Shown here in pieces: positions 38,486-47,008 of a stretch of 64,000 bases of DNA. The notes beneath the pieces were generated by a model. The model had not been told where the DNA came from. It saw only the letters and a list, made by a program, of their open reading frames with translations, and did not search any database. Both the position numbers and the translations under genes were made by a program. Source of the stretch: an uncultured Lactobacillaceae bacterium (GTDB taxonomy: Bacteria > Bacillota > Bacilli > Lactobacillales > Lactobacillaceae); NCBI GenBank assembly GCA_945285405.1, contig CALYQJ010000001.1:1-64000 (forward strand), in the 5' to 3' direction. Position 1 is the first letter of the stretch; every line of letters begins with the position of its first letter.

Positions 38486-38937
38486 GGGTAGTTTTAACTA
38501 CAGTAAAGTCAGCACAGGTCAAGGTTTCAAATCAACTAATTAGTGAAATTGGTCGGGGATTTTTATTATTAATCGGCATCGAACAAACAGATACTGAAGC
38601 AGATGTTATGAAAATTACTGATAAAATCAGTAAAATTAGAACTTTTCCTGATAGTCAAGATAAAATTAATTTAAGTTTAAAAGATATTAACGGTGAAATT
38701 TTGGCTGTATCACAATTTACTTTAATGGGATCTGTTAAGAAGGGTAATCGTCCTAGTTTTATTGAAGCAATGGCTTATGATAAAGCTAAAGTTCTTTATG
38801 AATACTTTTTAAAAAGGCTAAAAAATTTAGGCTTTAAAACTTTACCTGGAAAATATGGAGCTCATATGGAGGTAAGTTCAATTAATGATGGCCCATTTAC
38901 CTTAGTTTTACAAAGTAAACATGGGGTTTTAATTTAG
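38482..38937 (+). CDS. dtd: D-aminoacyl-tRNA deacylase
   Basis: It hydrolyses D-aminoacyl-tRNAs, clearing mischarged tRNA. The 151-residue length and the motifs LAVSQFTLMG (about 74-83) and the Gly-cisPro-type NDGPFTLVL (about 135-143) match DTD. Its ATG overlaps the rel stop by four bases, a common Firmicute arrangement. It sits before an HAD hydrolase on the same strand. Confidence 0.94.
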   Translation: MRVVLTTVKSAQVKVSNQLISEIGRGFLLLIGIEQTDTEADVMKITDKISKIRTFPDSQDKINLSLKDINGEILAVSQFTLMGSVKKGNRPSFIEAMAYDKAKVLYEYFLKRLKNLGFKTLPGKYGAHMEVSSINDGPFTLVLQSKHGVLI

Positions 38938-38952
38938 ATTAGAGATTTGTAA

Positions 38953-39594
38953 ATGAATTTTAATAAAAAATTTTCCAATTTTATATGGGATTTTGATGGG
39001 ACACTATTTGATACTTATCCAATTTATGATCGTGCTCTTCAAAATGCAATTTTTCAATTAAATCAACAAGAATTATCTCGAGATTCTATTGAATTAATAG
39101 TTAGAACAACTTCCATGCATGAAGGAATAGTTTATTTGGCTACTAAACTAGGTTTATCGGAAGCAAAAATTCAAAAAATATATGAATCTTGGGTTAGTGC
39201 GAATTTGTTAAAAGCTAAACCATTTCCAGGTGCTTCAATAACTCTAAGTCAAATTAAAACTCAAAACGGACAAAACTTTCTAATTACCCATAATGATAAT
39301 ATGGCTTTGCAATTATTAGATAAATTTAATCTTAGCAAAATGTTTACTGATTTTATTTTTGGTAATAGTGGTTTTAAACGTAAACCAGATCCTGAATCTT
39401 TAAATTATCTTCTTAAAAAGTACCAACTATCTAAAAAAAAGACCGTCTATATTGGTGATCGTTTTTTAGATGTTGCGGCAGCTCATAATGCCAATATTGC
39501 CAGTGCTTTTTTTGCTCCAAATAACTTAATAACAGTTTCAGAAGCTGAGATTAAAATAACTACTTTAAATGATTTATTGAACTATTTAAAGTAG
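38953..39594 (+). CDS. HAD-superfamily hydrolase, phosphoglycolate phosphatase-like
   Basis: The 213-residue protein has motif I WDFDGTLFDTY (Asp13 and Asp15), a helical cap (about 20-80), motif II ITHND near 110-114, motif III KRKPDPES near 136-143 and motif IV YIGDRFLDVAAA near 158-169. All catalytic residues are present. The substrate is unclear; relatives hydrolyse small sugar or nucleotide phosphates. It is the last gene of the rel-dtd unit and converges with the amidase gene, overlapping it by 13 bases. Confidence 0.85.
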   Translation: MNFNKKFSNFIWDFDGTLFDTYPIYDRALQNAIFQLNQQELSRDSIELIVRTTSMHEGIVYLATKLGLSEAKIQKIYESWVSANLLKAKPFPGASITLSQIKTQNGQNFLITHNDNMALQLLDKFNLSKMFTDFIFGNSGFKRKPDPESLNYLLKKYQLSKKKTVYIGDRFLDVAAAHNANIASAFFAPNNLITVSEAEIKITTLNDLLNYLK

Positions 39595-40871
39595 TTAGCT
39601 AATCCATCAACTATTTTTGAAGTTAATTGTTCCCGGTAGTAAGGTTTTTTAATTAATGTGAAATCGTGATCGTTATTAATATAACCAAGTTCAATTAAGA
39701 TGCTTGGATAAAAACTATCTCTTAAAACTTCATAATTGCCAAAAGCGACACCACGATTAGTAGTTTTTAGATGTTTAAATTGGGTTGAAATACTTTGCGC
39801 TAAAGGTAAATCATTTTTTCGAGAATAATAATAAGTTGTAATTCCTTCAGCTTGGTTAGCTTGAGGAGAAGAGTCTAAGTGTAAACTAATAAAAGCGTTA
39901 GGACGTACTTGGTTTGTCATTAATACTCTATCTTCTAATTTTACCGAATTGTCATCATCACGTGTCATGATTACCTTTACGCCACGTTGGGCTAATTTTG
40001 CTTTTAATTCACGAGCGACTAATAGCGTATATTTTTTTTCGTAATGGCGACTATTATTAGCTTGTGCTCCAGGATCATTTCCTCCATGTCCGGCGTCGAT
40101 AACAATAGTGGTTTGCGCTAAACTTTTGGGTCGATAAATGGTAATTGGTGTAGGGATTTCGGTTGTTACAAATTGACGTATAACGTAACCTTCGGTATTT
40201 TGGGCGTCTTTAATTTTATAGAAATTACCTTGGGTACCTAAAACTTTTAATTTTTCTCGTTGTTTGAGTGATTTTAGAACTGTTGAATTAAGATCTGGAT
40301 TTCGGTGAATTTTGGTATTTGGTTCTAAGACATAAGCATCATTTAATGTGTTTTCATTATTGTTTTTTAAATCATCTGTTAAATCAAACAAACGATTATT
40401 AACCCAACCGACTTTTCCATCTATAATAATTTGACTCCAAGAACTTTTACTATAGACAATATTAATTTTATCACCTTGATTAAGAATTTTAATTATTGGG
40501 CTGTTTGTATTGGAATATAACCTCACGTTAGTTTGATTAGTGTTAATCACTCCAGTAGTTTTCATTGTAGAATCAATTTCAGTTGCATCTGTTAGCCAAC
40601 TGGCAATCCATCCGAGCTTGTCACCATTTAGGCGTACTAAATACCATCCATTTTTCTCTTGTAAAATTGGAATCTGTTCACCACTTTTTAATTGTCCGAT
40701 TACGTTATACGAAAGCATCGGACCAGTTCGAACATTAACAATTTTAGCTTTAATTCGAACAACTTTAGGTACGGCTAAAGCATAAGTTGCGGCAAATCCA
40801 AAAAAGATTATGAATATAAAAAATATATTAGTGTAATTTTTTTTTAAAAAATCAACTATTTTTTTAATCAT
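39582..40871 (-). CDS. N-acetylmuramoyl-L-alanine amidase with three SH3b domains
   Basis: It cuts the amide bond between MurNAc and the stem peptide. The 429-residue protein has one N-terminal membrane helix (about 13-33), three SH3b modules (about 36-95, 104-165, 178-235, each with RxGP or similar and WxxI or V spacing) and a C-terminal Amidase_3 domain (about 253-429). The zinc and catalytic residues appear in VIDAGHGGNDPGA, NNSRHYEKKYTL, ISLHLDSS and ILIELGYINND. It is therefore probably membrane-anchored or secreted. A single reverse gene, convergent with the HAD gene. Confidence 0.92.
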   Translation of the reverse strand: MIKKIVDFLKKNYTNIFFIFIIFFGFAATYALAVPKVVRIKAKIVNVRTGPMLSYNVIGQLKSGEQIPILQEKNGWYLVRLNGDKLGWIASWLTDATEIDSTMKTTGVINTNQTNVRLYSNTNSPIIKILNQGDKINIVYSKSSWSQIIIDGKVGWVNNRLFDLTDDLKNNNENTLNDAYVLEPNTKIHRNPDLNSTVLKSLKQREKLKVLGTQGNFYKIKDAQNTEGYVIRQFVTTEIPTPITIYRPKSLAQTTIVIDAGHGGNDPGAQANNSRHYEKKYTLLVARELKAKLAQRGVKVIMTRDDDNSVKLEDRVLMTNQVRPNAFISLHLDSSPQANQAEGITTYYYSRKNDLPLAQSISTQFKHLKTTNRGVAFGNYEVLRDSFYPSILIELGYINNDHDFTLIKKPYYREQLTSKIVDGLANYFK

Positions 40872-41610
40872 TAGTAAATTTCTTTAAGTTTATATATGAA
40901 AGATAAAAAAGCTTGAGTAAAATTTGGACTATTTAATCCAAGGTAATAATTTCTATTAATAGTATATCAAATAACTAAATTTAATATTTAATAGTTTGTA
41001 AGAAAATTGACAAATTAATGCATCTTTTTTTTAAAACAAATAAAATATAAATTTCTATTTTTAAATATTATTGGGTGTTTACCGATCCTTATTTATTTAA
41101 TGTACTTTCGAGCATTTTGAACATAGGAAAGTACTTCACGGTTCTTTGTATATTTCATCATGTTTTAGCTGGCGAAGTAGTAAATACATTTTTACTATTA
41201 AACTAAGCGATAAAACATTCCTGTTACTTTTTAAACTACTTTATTTTTTGACATTATAAAGTATTACCATTTAAGAAAGTATTAACTAATGGTATCAATG
41301 AATCAAGAAATGTAAAGACTAGTCAAAATCCATATGTAACAAAAAGAGTTAATAAGATGAGATTGTACTAATTTCAAATTATCGGATCTGTATCTTTACT
41401 TCTAACACTCTAATTAACAATAACTTTAAACTGTTCTATTTTAATTAAATTTTCTTGTCGGCTCTTCTGACAATAAAGGAAATTTTTTAATTATGTTTTT
41501 TCTCATTAAAATGTTTCTTATTTCTACAGATGGGGTATAACGTCTATTTTTTAGCATATTCATTACACTCTTAGTTCGCAAATGGTATTACTCTATGTTT
41601 TCATATTTTT
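40872..41610. other. long gene-free region with fragmentary coding signals
   Basis: About 740 bases between the amidase and the serine hydrolase. I find no gene with homology I recognise. One short reverse-strand ORF (41441-41563, 40 codons, starting MNMLKNRR) has a weak AAGAG before its ATG and could be a remnant. GGCTCTTCTGACAA near 41460 resembles an ISL3-type end only superficially. The area reads like decayed or imported sequence. Confidence 0.4.
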
Positions 41611-42588
41611 CTATTCAAAAATCGGTTCGAGATATTTCTTAATAAATTCTATTCGGTCTGTTACATTTGGAGCAAAGAGAGAAGTAATTGAAACAACCAT
41701 GTTATACTTTGAATTAACATATATAACATTTCCGCCATCTCCAATTGCTGCAAAAGAGCGCTTCTTTTCGTCTAAAACCCACCATAAATATCCATACTTG
41801 AGATTTTTCTCTTTCAATTTACTATGTTCAATTAAACTTTCATCAACCCACTTTTTTGAGACAATTTGTTTTTCTTTCCAATTTCCGCCATTCAAATATA
41901 ACTGTCCTAATTTAAGCATATCCCTAGCTGTCAAAGTTAGTCCCCAACCAGCTGAATTTAAACCTTTTGAATCAGCAACCCACCCACTTATAGTAGTTGC
42001 TTTGTTGAATGCTAGTTGTTCTTCTTTGTTTTGAAACGTAATGCTTTTTTCAACTTCAATACTTAATGGTTTAAAAAGAGTTTCTTTCGCAAAATTAAGT
42101 ACAGATTGTCCTGTTATTTTGACAAGAATTCCAGATAAAATATCAGGTCCAATGAGCGGGGTATATCTAAATCGTCCAATCTGTTCATTGCCACCTAGTA
42201 AATTAAGTGAAAATTCCGCCCAATCAGAGCTTGTAAAATATTCCGTATATGGGCTTATTTTATACTTATATGGAGCTGTCATTGTCAACAAATTTTCTAG
42301 GGTAATATTTTGTATATTTTTTTCACTTTTTTTTACTTTATAGTTTGGAAAAAAATTAATTATTTTTTGATGAACACTATTTATATAATTTCTATCGAGA
42401 GCAATTCCAATCAACATTGAAATAATGCTTTTAGTTACTGAATAAACATGAATATGACTACTTTTGGAGCATTCATTAAAATATTTTTCGTAAAGTATAT
42501 CTTTGTTTTTGGAAACTACAATGCCTGTAATATTTTTATATTTATTGTGAATCATATTTTCTAAAACTGAAAATTTTGTTTCATTCAT
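41611..42588 (-). CDS. serine hydrolase of the class C beta-lactamase family
   Basis: The 325-residue protein has the SxxK motif in YSVTKS (Ser50, Lys53), the probable second motif region FRYTPLIGP near 139-147 (Tyr in place of the classical YxN) and GDGGNVIYV near 283-291 in the position of the third motif. It has no signal peptide, so it is probably cytosolic and acts as an esterase or peptidase rather than a secreted beta-lactamase. It follows the interrupted MerR/GyrI gene by 40 bases on the same strand, so the two probably form an operon. The gene lies in a stretch flanked by long gene-free DNA and is probably acquired. Confidence 0.8.
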   Translation of the reverse strand: MNETKFSVLENMIHNKYKNITGIVVSKNKDILYEKYFNECSKSSHIHVYSVTKSIISMLIGIALDRNYINSVHQKIINFFPNYKVKKSEKNIQNITLENLLTMTAPYKYKISPYTEYFTSSDWAEFSLNLLGGNEQIGRFRYTPLIGPDILSGILVKITGQSVLNFAKETLFKPLSIEVEKSITFQNKEEQLAFNKATTISGWVADSKGLNSAGWGLTLTARDMLKLGQLYLNGGNWKEKQIVSKKWVDESLIEHSKLKEKNLKYGYLWWVLDEKKRSFAAIGDGGNVIYVNSKYNMVVSITSLFAPNVTDRIEFIKKYLEPIFE

Positions 42589-42628
42589 TTAGAGTTTTCC
42601 TTTTTTCTTTCTAATTGGATAGTAAATT

Positions 42629-43423
42629 TCAGTAATTAAATTCATCTCGGTTAGTTACTTTAGTGGGATCTGTTATATACACTTCAAATAAAGCACTTGA
42701 ACACTCATAGCCTTCTTTTTGTGCCCATTTTATCTGTTTTGTATATACTGAAGTTAGTTCCGTATATTCTCCCTTAATTACTGTTTTCAAACATAAACCT
42801 GCATTGAAATCTCTTGTTCCTGTTGTAAATTCTTTTACTGGAATTGCAAATTCTGTATCTAAGCCAAAGGAACTAAATTCTTCATCATGGAACAATACCA
42901 TTGGTGGTGACGCAACCGTTAAATTATTTCTTTGTATTCTATTAAATAATTTTTTAAAACTATTTATATATTCATCTTTGAATTCATTTTGATGAACCAT
43001 TTTTCTTATAGATAAAATATGCTTCATCGGAACTTCAACGTATTGGATATCAATATCATCAAAATACGACATGATAGATTTTCCACTTTTCAAAAGATTC
43101 ATATCTTTTTCTATCTGTTTAATTGTTTTCTCAAATTTTTTAATTTTTTTATCAATTTTTTTTCTTTTTATCAGAAGTCATGAATATAATATTTCTTCCT
43201 GAAATTCTTTTACTTCAAGAATAGTTTTTATATCTTCTAAAGAAAAATCATAAGACTTTAATCGGTTAATAAATAACATAGTTTCTAATTGTTCAACAGA
43301 ATAATATCGATATCCATTTTCAGGGTTAATTTCACTGGGAAATATAAGACCTATTTCTGCATAATAACGAAGTGTTTTTGTAGACACTTTGCATATCATA
43401 GAGAATTCTCCAATAGATAACAT
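42629..43423 (-). pseudogene. MerR-family regulator with GyrI-like domain, interrupted by one in-frame TGA
   Basis: Two reverse-strand ORFs lie in the same frame: a MerR DNA-binding half (43178-43423, 81 residues, IGEFSMICKVSTKTLRYYAEIGLI, then NGYRYYSVEQL) and a GyrI-like ligand-binding half (42629-43102, 157 residues). A single TGA at 43180-43178 separates them. The 25 codons after the stop read as a Lys-rich coiled coil (LLIKRKKIDKKIKKFEKT and on), which is exactly the linker expected between the two domains. I see no frameshift. The gene is either recently inactivated, read through, or carries a sequencing error. The upstream operator and promoter look intact. In relatives these regulators sense small hydrophobic compounds. 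Confidence 0.8.
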
Positions 43424-43448
43424 AAAATCCCTCCTTATCTCTTAGTCA

Positions 43449-43480
43449 TATTTAATGCTTTGTCCTAAGGGTAAAGTCAA
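43449..43480 (-). promoter_or_regulatory. MerR-type promoter with operator dyad
   Basis: On the reverse strand TTGACT (43475-43480) and TAAATA (43449-43454) are 20 bases apart, longer than the usual 17, as is typical for MerR-activated promoters. Between them is the imperfect dyad CTTTACCCTTAGGACAAAG (43458-43476). It lies directly before the MerR gene, so it probably controls that gene and the hydrolase. Confidence 0.7.
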
Positions 43481-44258
43481 TCTGATATTTTCATATAACT
43501 TCTTGTATACTGTGACAATACAATGATTAAAAAAAATTATCCATAGAAAAATATTAAAAATAAACTTATAAATATAACGCAACTTATTTTATGAACTTGT
43601 CGGAAATTACTTAGTAATCTTCCAATTATTTTCCATATTTTTAAGCGTTAAAACTAAATTTTGATACCTGGTTGTCTTGGTCGGTTAGTCGAGATATTTT
43701 ACTGCTAGTGATAGTACAACTTGATTTTCTTTCGATTATAAATAGAATTTACAAGTTCTTGAAAGACATAATTTTTTCTTATTGGGGTTAAAATTTGTCA
43801 TATACATAATGAAAAACTGATTAACTGTTACAGTAGGATAAAGTTTGAAGAAGTGTTAAAGGTTCGAATAGCCATTTTATAGCATTGGTACTAACACATT
43901 AATTCACTCAATTCTAACGGTCGTCAAATTCTACATGCTTTTACCATGTTCCATATTTTTATCTATCTTTTTTACTTTTATAATTGAATTTTAATTGTAA
44001 TTTTTTGAATGGCGTGCATGATAAGAACAATTTTTGGCTTATTTTTTATGTTTCTGTAACATTACTTTTTGGCAAATTAGGTAAAAAAATAGATACCTCT
44101 TTTGAAGTATCTACCTTTACAAATTCAATTTTTCATTAGAAGTTTTTGCCTCTTCACGGTTTAGTAGTAAATTATTAGCAAAATTGATTGTTTCCAACCT
44201 TGATGAGGTGTGATAAAGTCTAGCGTTTATGTGGATAACTAGATTTTTTAACTATTTT
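43481..44258. other. gene-free region between the MerR island and the dlt operon
   Basis: About 780 bases without a recognisable gene on either strand. It contains a terminator for the dlt operon near 44083-44117 and nothing else I can name. Short open stretches in all frames lack ribosome sites. Like the left flank, it may be decayed imported DNA. Confidence 0.4.
44083..44117 (-). terminator. candidate terminator of the dlt operon
   Basis: On the reverse strand GTAGATACTTC-AAAA-GAGGTATCTA is followed by a run of seven T. It is about 140 bases after the dltD stop, with no gene in between. Confidence 0.65.
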
Positions 44259-45533
44259 TTATTTAAAATTAACTATTTGATCTACTGTAGCTTGTTGCCA
44301 TTTGCGATCGTAAAAATGGTTGTTTAACTGATAATGTGGTGGACGATGATGATTTTCTAGAAATGGTCCAACGGCACTATCAAAGTATAGCCAACCACGC
44401 CAACCTAAATGGATAGTATCAGTCATAAAAAATGGAATATCACCATCATTTGATAAATCTACAATATGATTAAATCCTTGAGATTTAAGCTGAAATTTAA
44501 TTTTAGTAACAGCGTTTTGAATTTCTTGTTGAGATAGTCCAGTGTATTTTTGCCACTGTTGATTAACCGGTGGTAACACAAAAATAACATCTGTGTTATT
44601 TTTAGCAAAAGTTTCTAAAACAGCTTGAAAATCAGCATATTCTGGTGACTTAGTGAATTTTTCTTTAGCTTGAAATCCTTTAAATCGTTTAACCTTTTTG
44701 GCAATTTGTTTACGATAAAATTTATCACTAATTCCAAAGCGATTATTACTGGTATTTTGTTTACCTAATTCACCAGCTAAATCATAAATTTTATTATAAT
44801 CATAAGTTGGTGGTAACTGTTTAGTACATAATTTAATTTTGTTTTCATTACGATTAGAAATATAAATAGAAGAAAATAATCGATCTTCATTTAAAAGTAA
44901 CTGATGACGCATTTTTATATATAATAACTGAAACTTAGTTGGCTTTTTTCCGTTCTCTATTCGCGTAAAAGTTTGATGAAGAACATGATCAGAATTAGGA
45001 TCTAGTAATTGACTAAATCTTTTAGCAATATATTGATCCTTTGGAGTTTGACTTTCATTTAAAAGCCATTCAGTAGCCTCTAAGGGGGAGTAATAAAAGT
45101 TAAATGCATCTTTTCTAATGCCTTTAGGGACGAACCATTGTGGTGAAATTGAATAAACCGCTTTTTTATTTTTTAAATTATTTGTAATTGTTTGCATATT
45201 TAAAAAATGAACCAGCGATTGAGTTCCTTTAGCTCCTAACAAGAACGGACGGTAATTCCGATTATATTTTTCAGCTAAAACTGCAGGGTGCATCGGATCA
45301 AATCTTGACCATTCAGAAGAGCCAAAAAAAGCTACATAATCATTCTGACCTAGTGCTTGTTCTTTGATTCTTTTGCCTTTTATAATTTTATGATCTAAAG
45401 AAACAGCGGCTTTTTTTTGATCATCGTTGCTAACCTTTTTTAAACCATAATTAAATGGAGAAATCAGTAAAAGAAAAATAATTAGTAACGCAAAAATAAT
45501 CGGACCGAATATCTTGAAGAGTTTTTTAAACAT
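44259..45533 (-). CDS. dltD: D-alanyl-lipoteichoic acid biosynthesis protein DltD
   Basis: It is the extracytoplasmic part of the D-alanylation machinery, which moves D-alanine to teichoic acids. The 424-residue protein has an N-terminal membrane helix (about 9-27), the SGNH-like start FFGSSEWSRFDP near 69-80 (Ser nucleophile), and the C-terminal DTIHLGWRGW near 372-381 (Asp-His pair). The gene overlaps dltC start/stop by one base. It ends the dltXABCD operon. Confidence 0.95.
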   Translation of the reverse strand: MFKKLFKIFGPIIFALLIIFLLLISPFNYGLKKVSNDDQKKAAVSLDHKIIKGKRIKEQALGQNDYVAFFGSSEWSRFDPMHPAVLAEKYNRNYRPFLLGAKGTQSLVHFLNMQTITNNLKNKKAVYSISPQWFVPKGIRKDAFNFYYSPLEATEWLLNESQTPKDQYIAKRFSQLLDPNSDHVLHQTFTRIENGKKPTKFQLLYIKMRHQLLLNEDRLFSSIYISNRNENKIKLCTKQLPPTYDYNKIYDLAGELGKQNTSNNRFGISDKFYRKQIAKKVKRFKGFQAKEKFTKSPEYADFQAVLETFAKNNTDVIFVLPPVNQQWQKYTGLSQQEIQNAVTKIKFQLKSQGFNHIVDLSNDGDIPFFMTDTIHLGWRGWLYFDSAVGPFLENHHRPPHYQLNNHFYDRKWQQATVDQIVNFK

Positions 45534-45778
45534 TATTGAAGTGTACCATTAACCCGATCAATAATCTTGTTCGGAGTATCCCATTGTGAACGTTCAAATT
45601 CTGAAATTTGAACATCAATTCCTAATTTTTCTTGTAATTGTAATAACATTTCTACTGTAGCCATAGAATCCATTAAAGCAGTATCGAATAGATTAACATC
45701 CATTTGATCAGATAGATCAGTTCCAGTAATATCCTGTAACACTGACAGAACTGTTTCTTTAATTTTGCTTTTTTCCAT
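45533..45778 (-). CDS. dltC: D-alanyl carrier protein
   Basis: It carries D-alanine as a thioester on phosphopantetheine. The 81-residue protein has the attachment serine in ALMDSMATVEM (Ser38) and the helical ACP fold. DltA charges it; DltB and DltD take the alanine on. The ATG lies 15 bases after dltB, with AAGGAGTT as ribosome site, and the stop is shared with dltD by one base. Confidence 0.96.
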   Translation of the reverse strand: MEKSKIKETVLSVLQDITGTDLSDQMDVNLFDTALMDSMATVEMLLQLQEKLGIDVQISEFERSQWDTPNKIIDRVNGTLQ

Positions 45779-45793
45779 TGTTTAACTCCTTTT

Positions 45794-47008
45794 TTATTTT
45801 GGTATAAACCATAATTTGTCTAAAAATCCTGAAAAAATTAAAAAACTAAAACAAACTACATGAGCTGTTAAAAATATAGCCAAATACTTTGTTGCTCGGT
45901 TATGAGGTAACTTATTTGGATGTTGTTTTTTAAATCTTAACCAGGCATCATTAATGACAATAGCAAAACCATGGAATAAACCATAAACAATATAGTACCA
46001 CGTTAAGCCATGCCAAAATCCCATCAATAACATATTTAAAATATAGGTAATGTTTGCCGCAGTAATTCGGGATTTAAATGTCTTTTTCTTCATAAACATA
46101 AAAAGTAAACGCATATAAACATAGTCCCGAAACCAAAATGATAAACTCATATGCCAACGATTCCAAAAATCTTTAATATTCAATGACTGCCAAGGACGAT
46201 TAAAATTCATTGGAGTTTTTACTCCCATGATATAAGAAGTTCCTACAGCAAAAAGACTATAACCAGCAAAATCAAAAAATAAATCGGCAGAGTAAACATA
46301 CATTACACCTAATAAAGACCATGATAGTCCAAGAAAGTTATGACGTTGCGCTAATGCAGCAGCTTGGACTTCGGGTAAAAGTAAAGTACCGAAAATATAT
46401 GCAAGAATGAATTTATAAAGAAATCCAATAAAAATATAATGAATTCCTTTTTTAATCATTTCTAAGTATTCATCTTGTTTTGGAACTTGCTCGTAATCTT
46501 TAATGAAGCGACGGTAACGATCAATAGGCCCTGAAGAAATTGTTGGAAAGAATAATAAAAAAGGTAAGAATTGAGAAAGTTTTAGTTGTTTTATTACTCC
46601 GTCACGAGTTTCCATAACTGTTTGTACTACTCTAAAGGTGAGATAACTTATTCCAAGAAAACCTATAAGTGAAAGTTTTTGATTATGAATTGCTGTGGCA
46701 ATTTTAACCAATGCTAAAGGTAAAATTGTAAGAAAAATTGTAAAGTAAAAAACTAATTGATTGTTTTTTCGTTTCCGATAATAAAGATAACCAAATGTAA
46801 GACAGGTTTCATAAATTGTATAGATAATTAAAGCTATTCCTTGTTTCCAGGAAGGACCACCAAAAGTTAAAAAGAGAAAAAATAAAGAAATCAATGATTC
46901 ATATATATGGATTTTTTTACCATGTAAAATAGAAATCATGATTGGTAATAATGCTATAAATAAAATGAAAAAATAAAAAGGATTTTCATACGGTTGAAAA
47001 AAGATCAT
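45794..47008 (-). CDS. dltB: D-alanyl transfer protein DltB (MBOAT)
   Basis: This membrane-bound O-acyltransferase moves D-alanine across the membrane in teichoic acid D-alanylation. The 404-residue protein has about eleven helices. The MBOAT landmarks are FWNRWHMSLSFWFRDY (His286) and MGFWHGLTW (His333, the catalytic histidine). Its ATG overlaps the dltA stop as ATGA. Confidence 0.95.
   Translation of the reverse strand: MIFFQPYENPFYFFILFIALLPIMISILHGKKIHIYESLISLFFLFLTFGGPSWKQGIALIIYTIYETCLTFGYLYYRKRKNNQLVFYFTIFLTILPLALVKIATAIHNQKLSLIGFLGISYLTFRVVQTVMETRDGVIKQLKLSQFLPFLLFFPTISSGPIDRYRRFIKDYEQVPKQDEYLEMIKKGIHYIFIGFLYKFILAYIFGTLLLPEVQAAALAQRHNFLGLSWSLLGVMYVYSADLFFDFAGYSLFAVGTSYIMGVKTPMNFNRPWQSLNIKDFWNRWHMSLSFWFRDYVYMRLLFMFMKKKTFKSRITAANITYILNMLLMGFWHGLTWYYIVYGLFHGFAIVINDAWLRFKKQHPNKLPHNRATKYLAIFLTAHVVCFSFLIFSGFLDKLWFIPK

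Noticed and set aside
41455..41480. GGCTCTTCTGACAA resembling an ISL3-type insertion sequence end
   Set aside because: Only one short stretch is similar. I found no matching inverted end and no transposase fragment, so an insertion sequence is not supported.
41441..41563. A 40-codon reverse-strand ORF starting MNMLKNRR
   Set aside because: The ribosome site is poor, the protein is unknown and the length is within chance. It is noted in the gene-free region only.
41582..42343. Two forward ORFs of 150 and 100 codons
   Set aside because: They lie opposite the serine hydrolase, which has a clear SxxK motif and family pattern. They have no ribosome site and are shadows.
43178..43180. TGA read as selenocysteine or tryptophan
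   Set aside because: TGA is the stop of several normal genes here (nusB, aspS, the YjjB-like gene). I see no hairpin of the SECIS type right after it, and a MerR linker has no reason to carry selenocysteine.
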